From: Ostrinia nubilalis
Taxonomy: Eukaryota > Arthropoda > Insecta > Lepidoptera > Crambidae
Assembly: GCF_963855985.1 (NCBI RefSeq)
Contig: NC_087095.1
Location: 5,156,001 to 5,220,000, forward strand
DNA: 64,000 nucleotides
Reading direction: 5' to 3'
A program made the translations under genes and the position numbers. Below, one piece after another: positions 1 through 11,464 of the stretch. The notes beneath the pieces are model-generated. The model saw only the letters and a program-made list of their open reading frames with translations. It did no database searches and was not told the DNA's origin. Position 1 is the first letter of the stretch. Every line of letters begins with the position of its first letter.

Positions 1-61
1 ATGTGCTGTCAACTATACAGTACAAAATGAGCATAAATTGGTTCAATAAAAAATGATCTCT

Positions 62-1464
62 GGGTCATTCCATGACAAATGTTACCGAGGGTGAAAAACT
101 AAATACATATGTTCTTTTCGCATTAAATCTGATGAATTTTGAAAGTAAACATTCCAAATTATAATGTGCAACAAAAAAAATCTGAAAGAAACAAGTAATT
201 TTTAAGTTATTAGTCTTCAAAGTCTATACTTAAGTCAACTGTCTGAATGATCATTTTCTCTCTAATTTATTGGTAATACGATTTAAAAAAAACTATCAAT
301 CTGTGAAACGTTTTGCCACTGTATGATTCGAGGGTATTTATCATAGTATTGGTAGATAGCGTCATAGTCCCAAAAAAATAGATAATCATCAAGTTTTAAG
401 TGTGTTTTCTTGTTACTTCGGCGATGTAACACCCGAAACAGAAAAACAGGTATTTGTTTTATTATTGTACCTTACACATGGATTAGAGTAACAATATTTG
501 GTAAAAGTAAGGCCATGGTAGTAATGATTTCAAACACTAACTAATATCTGAGCATGATACTAATTTAGTATGTTTCTTTCTTGATTAAAAACTGTAACAC
601 CCGAAACGTTTCGGGTATTACATTTTTATTTATATGTCGATAATGTGTGTATATTGCTTGGAGAAGTGAAAAAGTATTACTGTGAGGGTCCTTTGACCTC
701 CCACTAGCGCTGGCATCGGAAAAGGAGTCATATTTCTCAATTTAAGACTTTTTTGAAATGTCGACTTAACACTAAAATTAAGGTATTGCTAAAAAGTGTC
801 GATGTTTGACATTTCCAATAAATATCGTAATTAGAAATTAAAGTAATGCTATTTCAAGCCAAAAACAATAGAAAAAGCTATATTCTGAGGAAAAATTAAA
901 CTTGAACTTTGTATATTTTTTAAAAAAAGCTGCTTCGTAATTTCAAACCAGAATTCGCTCTATTTGTGTTTATTTGTTGTACTCCTTATTTTGTAGTACC
1001 TAGAGACTAATAAAACACCGATTTTATCGATAAAACGAGTTGAATTTTCGTACTCGTAACACCCGAAACAGAACCATTGTAACACCCGAAACAAAGAAAA
1101 AATTTATAAAAAAATAGTAAAACGTTTTATTTAACAGTGATTGTATGTTACATGGTTTGTAAATGTCATACTTCAGAAGTCCTGTAAGTTTTAGGTATGA
1201 TTCCTTAAGAATATTCGCTAAATTTCGAGTAAATGCAGCAACAGTCAGAACATAGAGGCAAAATCTCGTAACGCCCGAAACGCACACTGTTCGACTCATA
1301 TTTTCGTTATCCTACATCCTAAGCTGTACAAACTTTATTATTAAGATAAAACAACTAAAAACGGACAGATTAAGGCACTAACATTATTAAAATACTATTT
1401 CAAAATACATGAAATTGTTGAATATGTGTGTACGAACGTAACACCCGAAACGATGGAATGACCC
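62..1464. mobile_element. Non-autonomous inverted-repeat element with iterated GTAACACCCGAAAC motif
   Basis: The ends are inverted copies of GGGTCATTCCAT (62-73 and 1453-1464), each flanked by CTCT (58-61 and 1465-1468), a possible 4-bp target duplication. Inside, the 14-mer GTAACACCCGAAAC occurs in the same orientation at 426, 594, 1056, 1079, 1268 (one mismatch) and 1438, the last almost touching the right terminus. At 594-621 it is followed directly by its inverse, making a hairpin. Iterated subterminal motifs are typical of transposase binding sites in DNA transposons. No transposase is recognisable, and the 91-aa minus-strand ORF inside has no family features. Superfamily unknown. Confidence 0.6.
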
Positions 1465-2048
1465 CTCTACAAGCAGACAAAAAAAAAATTAATTGTTAGT
1501 CTGTGGCTAAAGTCTGATGGTTTGACTGATTTAATGAAAGTTACAAAATATTTTTATGGACCTATCAAATCTTGAATCTATCCTTGTCATAAACAGTTTA
1601 GCTGTTCCTAATTATTGGGTTTAGTTCTACACAGAGTTGCCTTTCTCATTAATTTGGCAATGTTGATCTAGCTGGATGAACTTACATCAGAGATTATACC
1701 TACATTTTTACTGCAAACTCACCTTTTTAACTTACGTAAGATGCCACAGTGTTTACTTTTATGTGCTGTTGCTGTTGTTTGTAAGTTACATGTCGTCATA
1801 ATTTATTATTAAAACTGGATGACTAAATTTAAGTGATTTCTACTGAATATGAATTACAAACATAAAATATTTTACCTCTTTCATATTATTATAAACAATT
1901 ATCCTGTTGTAGTTATTTCCAATTTTTTATTTCAATATTTCATTATAATAATCTTCTTGTTTTGCGCACATAATAGAGGATTAAAGGCAAAACAAACAAA
2001 CCTATGATTTTTTTAGTTTTCTCTTATTTTATTTATTTATTATTATAC

Positions 2049-2270
2049 TAGCTTTCCGCCCGCGGCTTCGCCCGCGTGGAATTTTTACTGTCACAGAAAA
2101 ACTTTATCAAAAACTGGGATAAAAATTAAAAACTATCCTATGTCCTTTTACTACAGTAGCTGTTACATCTTTTATTTAAGTAGTCTAGTGTCTTAAATCC
2201 TCTTGAGGTTTGTCCAGACACTATTGTTCTCTATACAAATAAAATAAATGTTTTAGTATGTACATATAAG
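2049..2270 (+). repeat. Lepidopteran retroposon tail (CTAGC...CCGCGGCTTCG...CGTGG family)
   Basis: The start CTAGCTTTCCGCCCGCGGCT, the CGTGGAA that follows, and an AAAACTTTATC / GGGATAAAA / CTATGTCCTTT series match the fuller copy at 14287-14519. This is a very common class of 3' tail in butterfly and moth genomes. I recognise the class but cannot name the family. Confidence 0.55.
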
Positions 2271-2671
2271 CATTCTTTGATATTATACCATTTACTCGGC
2301 ATTTGATTCTTTTTATTTAATGATGATAAACAACTTTTTTGACAAAATAATCGGATTAGCCTCTAGCCCGGCAATACACTTATTTATTCATGTTGTATTA
2401 ATTGACTGATAAGAGCACAGAAAACCCTATTAATTACTTAGTAAACGATTTCAATATTAAATTGAGTCTGTGATTAAGGAAATATAACCACAATCAATCT
2501 GTTAATGAATGGCTACGATAATTTAATGAAGTCGCTATTTACCTCTACGATTAGGTAATTGTTTATGTAGTTCATTAAATCAAAAGTTATTTTCTGTCTG
2601 TGGCAGTACTAGTAGTGTGGAATACTGGCTATGGTTTTTTTTCAGCTAGACAAAATAGCAACAGCTTGAAT

Positions 2672-2706
2672 AAGTTTTTTTTTATGGGACAGGAGGCAAA
2701 TGAGAG
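2672..2706 (+). repeat. Fragment of TTTTTTATG(G/T)GACAGGAGGCAAA repeat
   Basis: The segment with ATGGGACAGGAGGCAAATGA matches the one at about 48436-48465 (ATGTGACAGGAGGCAAACAA). Both look like the 3' end of a lepidopteran retroposon. Short and degenerate. Confidence 0.4.
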
Positions 2707-3336
2707 TCTACAAATGTAGTGATTTTGTTTACAATCTGTTTTGTTTTATTTTCAATAGAATTTTCAAGGGCTTCATGAAATAGATTTTGATAAAAGCATA
2801 GATTAATCATATCTTAGTTATAGTAAGAAAGAAAAGTGAGGAGTGAGTGAATTTAAGTTGATAGTTGAGACTAGGCTGGGCTTTATTAAACTAAGGATAT
2901 TTTTATGAAAATTATTTTACTAATAACTTTCTCAGCTTCATAAAATATAACGTAATTAGATTTACCTAAATACTTATGTCTCCCAATTATTAAATTACAT
3001 GTTATTTTACATTTATTAGAGCAGTAGTAGTAGCAATGTCAGTTGTGTTTGACCAAACCAAGATTTCTATTTCAGCTTAGATCACAAATAAAAAATATGT
3101 CTTCATTTGAAACTAGATGACAATCAGTGCATTAAAAGGAAAGGCTAAAAGATTTCTTAAATTAAATTATGCTCATTATTTCTGTGTACTTGAATTTTAA
3201 ATAGCTCTCAGCTAATTTGGACATGGTCAATATCTCTTGCCTCTAGCTAGAGTGAATGAACATGATCTTGAAATTAAAAGCTGACTACTGTGTGTATCAA
3301 GTTACAAAATAGGCCTGTGTTGTGACTAGTGCTGAA

Positions 3337-3373
3337 ATCTGGTATTACTGTAGAGTCTACAGTAATACCAGAT
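3337..3373. repeat. Perfect 37-bp palindrome
   Basis: ATCTGGTATTACTGTAGA is followed by a single G and then its exact reverse complement: 18 + 1 + 18 bases without mismatch. No flanking element boundaries were recognised. Confidence 0.9.
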
Positions 3374-4902
3374 GTAGACATTGAAAGGAAGTCATAGCCC
3401 TACTCAATTTCACAATATTTACTGATCTTGATAAATCAAATTAAACTTTATTTTACACATGAAATTCAATATCATAGAGAGCTTATTTCATACTGAACAA
3501 AATACCTAATGAGAACGAGCCAAATCGACACCTTTTATTTATTGTCAGTGGTGACTGGTGAGCAGGCACCAAGTGTAAAATATACAAAGGATGTTACTTA
3601 CCACTTTCAATATACGGCAGAGCAAGAAGTAAGAAAACTATGTATCCAATTTCACTGAACATTGTCGCTTCCAAACACACACTTTTTGTATTACTAAGTC
3701 ATTGCACATAGAATACAGCTGATTTTCAAACCACACAAAACCTTTGTCTGTTTTCGACAGAAACGCATGCGCGAACAAACAATATTTTTTATTTACAATA
3801 CAATAATTTATTATTTCGACACACTTAGCACGAATTCAAAGAACAACTTAGTCACTTCAATCATTTACACTGAATCCGAAACAAATTACCAACTTATGAA
3901 TCGTTTCCTTCTCGAGTGGTGTGAACCGATCAATCCACACAGCAACATCCATTAAACTCAAACAAAGAACTAACGAATACACAAGCTTTATCAATGCAAC
4001 ATGTTTATCGTTTTTAAGATACTATTCTTATCCTAATTAATTAAAATTAAACTAAGTTTCTCAACGTCCCTACAACCTGACATATTGGAAATAATTTTCC
4101 ACAGACTAAAGTTTGTTTTTTTTAATGACGAGACCAACAAAGAAATACAGATTCACTCTCTGTATGTCATAGACAATAACAAAATCGTTACTTTTTGTTG
4201 TTATCAGTGTAACGTTATTTTACAAATAGTTTATACCGCCTGTTTCAGGTTTCACGGTAAAAATTTCACCTGTAAATAAACCACTTTTCATCTCAGACAA
4301 AAGTAACACTTAGAGATTACTGACTGAAACTTTATCAGACTTCCCTCACATAACTCAAGTTATAGCCCGACCAGGAACATAAAAACCCTCGCCATGTTGC
4401 GGAAAACTAATGGTACTAATTTCTTTTAATGGCAACAGTAACTGAAAACTTCATTGACATGTCACCTTGCATGTCAGTCTATTGCTGTCAAAGTGTAAAC
4501 AAACTTTATTTTAAATGTACGCAACTGATTTTGTGAATTAAATTGCTAAAATCTTTTTATAGTCGTGAAAGAAAAGTGGTTAACAATGTGTTAAAGTATT
4601 TGTCGAAGAGAAATACTAAGGGTTCGGACAATATTTTCATTGAATAATGTTTCCGACAAAGGTTGTCAAATTGACTGACATGTTTATCGTATAGTACAGT
4701 CCACTATGAAAATTAGCTGTGGTTTGTTTCAACTACCTATTCTAAAAAAAATTGTCACTTTCTAAGTGTTGAATTTTATGGAATGAAGAATGTTCACTAA
4801 TTTTGTTTTTTAGCTTTCTGTATTCTCTGTAAAAAATAAAAAATACACGTGAAAGAATTATTTCGATACGTCAATTAGTTTCCAAGATATTGAATTTTAA
4901 AA
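3374..4902. other. Intergenic AT-rich stretch
   Basis: Two short plus-strand ORFs (62 and 64 aa) have no recognisable domains, signal peptides or splice partners. I see no supported gene. Confidence 0.45.
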
Positions 4903-5440
4903 GTGCGGGCGGCGGCCGGCCCGCCATTTTATGCGCGTGACGTCATATTACAACGACTGGCTCATATTTGTATGGGTGGAATCTTGCAAGCTGAATTAAG
5001 ACCCAGTTCCAGGCAACCGATTAAGCTGAAATTTCGCAAACACATGTGATTTGGATGACCATGCAATATTATGATGACATGGAGCTGATCTGATGATGGA
5101 GCTGGAAGGTGGCCATAGGAACTCTATAATAAAACGACTTAAATGCATCGAGTTTGGGCTCGTTCGTTTTGTATTGATGAGTATTTTAATTCTATATAGT
5201 AATCGGGGTCTAATGATGGAGCTGGAAGGTAATTCGCAATAAAACGACACAATCGCATCAAGTTTGGATTTGGTTCAATTTTAATTTCTGTGATGGGTCT
5301 GGGTCTTAATATGTATAATAAGTTTGTATTTACAAAAAAAAAATATTTAAGTATGTTTATATCCGTTTTCTTGTGAGCGGACGCTGTGAATGTACGTCAC
5401 ACGGGGTCACGTGACCGTCGGCGGGACTCAATATTTAAGC
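4903..5440. repeat. Interspersed repeat with internal ~120-bp duplication
   Basis: A GC-rich patch (about 4903-4945, GGCGGCCGGCC) leads into a segment where ATGATGGAGCTGGAAGGT occurs twice (about 5094 and 5215). Each is followed by a related AATAAAACGAC...CGCATC(A/G)AGTTTGG block, so the unit is about 120 bp and present twice. The right side ends in another GC-rich patch near 5395-5430. The outer boundaries were not resolved. Confidence 0.45.
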
Positions 5441-5660
5441 GAACTTTGAATGCCTATAAAATCATAACTACTGGGTATTTTTGAATGAAATAAAAACTAA
5501 TGTATTTGTAAATGTAAAAGCTTAACTGTAACATAGGTTTCAAGTGATTTTGCATACCTAGTAACATTCTCAATTGGGAAAGAAGTAACTACCGAGTTTG
5601 AAGCGTTCATGAGCAGACATTGCGGTTGAATATTCAAGTTCTGAATTTGATTATTGATGA

Positions 5661-5981
5661 ATAATAAAATAAATCCTACTAGCTCGATTGATGGTTTCAT
5701 TTAATTTATTTAAACCAGGTTACCTATAATAATATTTTTTCTTTAATTTATGAAAATATCAAATTAACCCGTAATCCCGAATCCTGATACATAAAGTTAG
5801 CCTATTAATTTAGCACAATTTTGTATAATAAAATAAATCCTACTAGCTCGATTGATGGTTTCATTTAATTTATTTAAACCAGGTTACCTATAATAATATT
5901 TTTTCTTTAATTTATGAAAATATCAAATTAACCCGTAATCCCGAATCCTGATACATAAAGTTAGCCTATTAATTTAGCACA
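5661..5981. repeat. 157-bp tandem duplication
   Basis: 5661-5817 and 5825-5981 match base for base as far as compared, with a 7-bp spacer (offset 164). The unit runs from ATAATAAAATAAATCCTACT to TTAATTTAGCACA. The near-identity suggests a recent duplication. Confidence 0.85.
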
Positions 5982-5989
5982 GCTACGCG

Positions 5990-6310
5990 GGCTACAAAAG
6001 CTAGATCTGCGATGCTGGCCGCTCCGGGCTTCGCCCTACGCGGCGCTCGGCCTGCGGCCTCGCATTCGGAGCTCGGCCTTCGGCCTCGCAAAAATTACAC
6101 GGGGCTAGTTTTTGTTTGTCGCGGTGCTCTTGTGCTTTTTTGACGCAACACAAGTAAATCTATGGCGACTGTCGGGATTTGAACCATCGCTCGGCCTTCG
6201 GCCTCGCCTTTCTGTCTGTCACTGGGCTCTAGTCCTTTTTTGACGCATTAAAAATAAATCTATGGCGACTCACAGGCTTCAAACTATCGCTCGGCCTTCG
6301 GCCTCGCCTT
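5990..6310. repeat. GC-rich repeat with four GCTCGGCC(T/G)(T/G)CGGCCTCGC hairpin motifs
   Basis: The palindromic motif GCTCGGCCTTCGGCCTCGC, or a one-base variant, occurs at 6045, 6071, 6189 and 6289. The last two lie in a ~100-bp unit (TTTTTGACGCA...AATCTATGGCGACT...ATCGCTCGGCC) repeated twice. The GC content stands out from the surroundings. No coding potential seen. Confidence 0.7.
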
Positions 6311-6384
6311 TTTCCACGTTAGCTAAGCCCCCCTGCATACAATTTGTATGGAAAATTTAGTTTCTTTAGGAAAACGGGTGAACG

Positions 6385-8080
6385 CTTGGCGGCCATCTTA
6401 GATTTCCAAAATTTTGCATTTTTCCCTTAATCTGGACCATTTTCCGCGCCGAACCCCATTTTTACTTTTTTTCTAACTTCACCCAATCCCGAATTACATT
6501 TCCTTCAAACCAGCCATGTCCTGAAATTTTGAAATCCTGTAACTCTCAGTGTTACCAGGTGATCGAGTTGAAAATGGTCAAATGTCATTAGTTTGACCTA
6601 TTTGCAGGAGGCGTCATCCAAATTTCTGACCGGAAGTCGTTATTTCCATTTTTTACATTTTTTGACTAAATCTTCCAAAGTATGGCAACACTGGAAATTT
6701 TTGTTTTCCCAAACGATACTCCTTGACAAACTACGTAATCGCCCCATACAACTCGACTTTCCCAAATGTTGCCAACTGCCCGAAAAATGCATTTGAAAAA
6801 TCAGAAATCTGAAACTTTTTACAAAATGGCCGCTCACTCGGTCGCCATCTTGATTTTCTGACATTTCGGATTTTTCCCATAGTCTGGATCGTATAACCGA
6901 CCAAACCACATTTTTGGATTTGTTCTGCCATATCTCCTTCTGTCCGCCGTCCTTAACTTTAAAGACACCCATGTCGAAAAAAATACTTCTCCCCGTAGCT
7001 CCCAGTGTTGCCAGGTGATCGAGATGAAAATGGTCAAATGTCATTTGCACGACCCCTTTGCAGGAGGCGTCATCCAAATTTTTGACCGGAAGTCGTTATT
7101 TCTACTTTCGACATTTTTGGACCAAATCTCCCAAAGTGTGGCAACACTGGAGAAATTTCTTCACCCAAGCGACACCTCTCGACAAGACACACAACCGCCT
7201 CATACAACTCAACTTTCCATAGTGTTGCCAACACCTCGAAAAATGAATTCCAAAATTTGGAAATTTTCAACTTTTTACAAAATGGCCGCCCACGCCTCCG
7301 CCATCTTGAATTTTTGACATTTCGGATTTTTCCCATAATCTGGGTCGTATATCCGACCAAACGTCATTTTTATTTCTTTTCTGCCATAATTCTTTCTGTC
7401 TGTCACTAACTTTAAAGACACCCATGTCGCAAAAAAATCTTTTCCCCATAACTTTCAGTGTTGCCAGACTTTTTTCATAAAAATGGTGAAATGTCATTCG
7501 GGTCCCCAAATGTCACCAGACTGCATTCCAAGTTTATGGAATTTTTGGAAATTTCCATTTTCTACTATCCGGGGCCGTGGTGGAAAATTTTCTTCCAAAA
7601 TGGTAGTTTTTTCCGGTTCATGGCAACACTCGAATAATAGACCAACAATCGCCCGGAACATTGTACCCCACTCCGGTGTCGCCATCTACCGAAAAATTGC
7701 TGTCAAACTTTGGGAATTTTTATGCTCGCAACAAAATGGCCGACGGCTCAGCCGCCATCTTGTTTTTTGATAATCTGTGAATGTGGCTCTTAAGAAGACT
7801 ATACATGTCACAAATACTCAAAAGAATTTTTCAAAAACAATTGCGCATCAAAAAGTTACAACTCCCCAAAAACACCCCTGAAAACGCGTTTTCAATCCAA
7901 GATGGCGGCGCGGCCATTTTGTTTTTCCGTTTTTTTCCTACATTTTTGAACACACCTTGGCAACCCCAACCAACCACCAAAAAAGAAAAAATTCAGGACC
8001 AAAAACAAAAAAGTTGATGTTTCAAAAATTTCCGCCATATTGTTTTTTGGTTCAAAAAATGTAAAAAACCTGGGTGTCAA
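6385..8080. repeat. Degenerate ~455-bp tandem repeat, three to four units
   Basis: The landmark GCCATCTT recurs at 6392, 6843, 7300 and 7753 (spacings 451, 457 and 453). Other shared blocks recur in register: TTTTTCCCATA(A/G)TCTGG, the CAGTGTTGCCAG series, and CAGGAGGCGTCATCCAAATT with ACCGGAAGTCGTTATTT. The last part (7780-8080) is more diverged. The overlapping small ORFs on both strands follow from the repeat and are not genes. Confidence 0.75.
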
Positions 8081-8650
8081 AAAATCTAGTTTAATCTTTA
8101 ATCTAATCTAGGTACGACTGTCGGTCAGGCTATACCTACATTTTGTATAATACTTAAAAGTACTTTCATAGTTATTTTGTTAACTGCTATCCCAAACTGA
8201 GGCGTCTAACTTTACTAGAAGTATGTAATTTACTGTACATAACTGGCATAAGTAAAGTGTGTATTAAAATCTTTCTTAGAACCTTGTCCTGACATCTGCA
8301 GGTCTCCAGCTTCCTCATTGGCCCTGGAGCAATTCCAAGTATACCATAAATAAAAGCCTAATTAAAGTCATCAAACGTCTCAGTCATTAATTTAGAGCCA
8401 CTAGAACTTCATAACTATGAGTTGTTTTTTGTGTGTAAGCTCACGTAAGGATATGTGTCCCCAGCTGACACATCTGTATCTTTGTAAATATTTATGCTAC
8501 GATAATGTATTATACCTCAAAAATTACAGTCGAATCCAATTAGTAGGCTCTCCCATTTTCAAGACTCAAATACTGTTAAAACCACGATCAAAAAACTATG
8601 TGCGAGTATCTCCAGCTGACACATCTGTATCTATCAATGTTTTATACCTA
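8081..8650. other. Intergenic, with one 21-bp repeated phrase
   Basis: CCAGCTGACACATCTGTATC occurs at 8461 and 8612. The 137-aa plus-strand ORF from 8417 runs into the foldback element and has no recognisable domain. No gene supported. Confidence 0.45.
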
Positions 8651-9703
8651 CAGTGTGTCCGGGCATGTAGTGATCAAACTTTAAGGGCGAAATCTAGGGA
8701 CAATTTTATCGATAAAAATACTTCCAATTTCGGGCTTAATCAATTTATCGCAAAATTACAAGGATTTAAGTTTTTAATTTTTAGTTTTCACCTCTTCCTT
8801 CAAAAACAAGTGAAAGCGTGGGTAGCTTAACATTATTAAGCAAATATTTTATATCATGCGATAGCCAATAAAATTATCTTTTAGTCGAAGTAGAAAACAG
8901 ACACAAGTTTCATACATTTTATGGGAGTAAGAATGGATTTAATTAGTAAAATACATGATTTTTTTCACTTCTTTTTCAGTTATTTTCATTTTTCCAACAC
9001 AAGAAAAACCAGGTCGTTAAAGTATGTTTTATTTGCATTGTATTATTAGTGTTTGAGTTATTCTACAAAACGAATGTAAATTTATTAGTCTACGTCTATT
9101 AGTTTCGACGCAATTGTTGAACAAAGATACCCCTTCCCAGCCGGTTGCATAGAGCTGCTAACATGCGAAAATGCACTGCCTGAAAGAATCACACAACCTA
9201 TTCCGACGCGCTATGGAACCGGCTGAGAAGGGGTATCTTTGTTCAACAATTACGTCGAAACTAATAGACGTAGACTAATAAATTTACATTCGTTTTGTAG
9301 AATAGCTCAAATACTAATAATACAATGTAAAAAAAACATACTTTAACGACCTGGTTTTTCTTGTGTTGGAAAATAACTGAAAAAGAAGTGAAAAAAATCA
9401 TGTATTTTTCTAATTAAATCCATTCTTACTCCCATAAAAGTATGAAACTTGTGTCTGTTTTCTACTTCGACTAAAAGATAATTTTATTGGCTATCGCATG
9501 ATATAAAATATTTGCTTATTAATGTTAAGCTACCCACGTTTTCACTTGTTTTTGAAGGAAGAGGTGAAAACTAAAAAATAAAAACTTAAATCCTTGTAAT
9601 TTTGCGATAAATGGGTCAAGCCCCAAATTTGAAGTATTTTTATCGATAAAATTGTCTCTAGATTTCGCCCTTAAAGTTTGATCACTACATGCCCGGACAC
9701 ATG
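8651..9703. mobile_element. Foldback (long inverted-repeat) element flanked by TA
   Basis: The left arm (8651-9152) and right arm (9211-9703) are inverted copies with roughly 90% or better identity and a 58-bp loop. The termini are CAGTGTGTCCGGGCATGTAG on the left and, read inward from the right, CATGTGTCCGGGCATGTAG. Each is flanked by TA (8649-8650 and 9704-9705), as expected for Tc1/mariner-type insertion. No transposase is present. The short loop makes the element one giant hairpin. Confidence 0.85.
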
Positions 9704-9930
9704 TATATCCATGTGCGACATTATTGAGTAGGTACTAATGAGAGTACTTACCTACTTACTTGAATGAGTAGGTAGGTAGATAGATTCCTACGGCAATGGG
9801 GCGGTGTGGAAAGGGTTGTATTTTTGTTTAGTCTCTACTCAATGCCATCAGCGTATTCACTCCACTACTGCAGGAACCTACTAGCTGCTAAGATTTAAGT
9901 TATGCCTGTACCAATAGTCAGTTAGTCGGA

Positions 9931-10030
9931 CAGTGCAGGACCAGTCGTTATGGAAATCTTTGGGGGAAGCCTGTTGGAAAGGCCTCCCCTCCTTTGTTCT
10001 GCAGTAGACGTCATTTGGCTGAAACGGAGA
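9931..10030 (+). repeat. Truncated LINE 3' end (LWKSLGEA... remnant)
   Basis: CAGGACCAGTCGTTATGGAA reads QDQSLWKS, followed by LGEA. An interrupted segment ends CAGTAGACGTCATTTGGCTG. It is the degenerate C-terminus and stop of the LINE family seen better at 12198-12611 and 40828-40925. Confidence 0.6.
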
Positions 10031-11464
10031 ACGGAATGTTAATAAAACAATGTTATGTAATATCGGTAGCTACATATTTTATTACATTATAAATAAGTTA
10101 ACGCTTTTTAGACCTTAATCGGTTGGTTTAGTAAAATGTTAGTACTGTAACTATCACTTGAACCAATAAATTTGCTCGACTCTAGGACATGAGGCAAACA
10201 CTCAAACTCAAGACCTAACTCCAGTATAATATGATCATAATGATATGTTCAAACTCATAATATAAAATTATAAATACTATTTTAAAACTTTGAGCCACTA
10301 TCTTGACAAAGAGAATGGGTAACTGGCCATGACCATATGAAACGTTTTTATTTTGTCTGTATTATGTAGTTCGCAAAAATACGATAAGTCTCATCACAGA
10401 GACAGTGCACTACAGTGGTCTCATTACACTGAATGGTGATGCCACCCCTACCGCATCATTCCTCTATCGCAGGACCTCAAGTCAGTCTGATTATACTGCA
10501 ACAGGTTGTGTGATTGCAAACTTTTTTTTAATTTTACCACACAAGGCAAGATTTGGCCGTTTGAAAATTAATTACAAAGGATTACCTATGACTTGGTAAC
10601 TGAAAACTGGCGTATCTACTAATCGCAGTATTTAAAGTTTGTGCAAGCACTGACTGGCCTGACAGCAGTTAAGTTACCACCCTATGCTTTAAGCTTAGTA
10701 AGGTTAATTTTCAAATGATATTTTTGCATTATGAAAATGATAAGGGAATTAAATAATCATAAATTATTTTAATTGGAAGCACACTTTGCAGTATTTGACA
10801 CAATAACACACAATGTATGATTCTGTCATATTAATCGACATTAATGATTGGCTAAAATCGTGTGTGGTTGATCCAAAAAAGAGCTTTATTCAAGCAAAAT
10901 ATAAGTAAATTTTCTTTGGAGCAACCATCCGCATCTCACTAATATTGTTTCATTGTCAACATGTAATATTATTATAACTCCTGTAGTAATAAAACTAGTA
11001 TTTCGAAGCACATTGTAAACGAATTAATTAATATGCAGTACAAAAATATGTGTATAAATCACACTTTATGCGAGTAACAATCGTATATTAGTTTATTTAA
11101 ATAATGGCATTACACACTTTATTGCCATAATAATATAATAAACATTAAATAAGGCATATTCAGATACATTGGCGATATTTGTAGCAATTAATTTCTTTAA
11201 AATTAGGCTTGTTCACCATCTATACGAATTATGACATTATTTTCTATGATGGTCTAAAATCGGCATATTTTGGAGTATGTAAGTCCATATTAATGTATTT
11301 CATAATTATTTTGAATCCCATTTATTCGAATTGAATTTTCATCATGTGTTTTTATAGATTTAAGAAAATTATTTGCACAATTTGGACAGCAAAAGTCTCC
11401 ACAATAGTTCTACTATTTGAAGATAGACAGTGAAACAAGCCATCGGTAGAATAGGTAAACGCTA
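10031..11464. other. Region downstream of Mri1
   Basis: AT-rich with no supported gene. A polyadenylation signal for Mri1 on the minus strand is plausible at 11321-11326 (TTTATT on the plus strand), about 140 bases past the stop. The 64-aa ORF at 10405 has no recognisable features. Confidence 0.45.

Larger units (their letters stand above)
1465..3336. other. Intergenic AT-rich stretch
   Basis: No gene is seen. It holds two retroposon-tail fragments, listed separately (2049-2270 and 2672-2706); the remainder is unremarkable AT-rich sequence. Confidence 0.5.

Noticed and set aside
1024..1299. 91-aa minus-strand ORF
   Set aside because: Lies inside the inverted-repeat element and spans its iterated motifs; no recognisable transposase feature.
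6593..8080. Many ORFs of 60-145 aa on both strands
   Set aside because: All lie in the 455-bp tandem repeat and their proteins repeat the same phrases with frameshifts; no start or splice logic.
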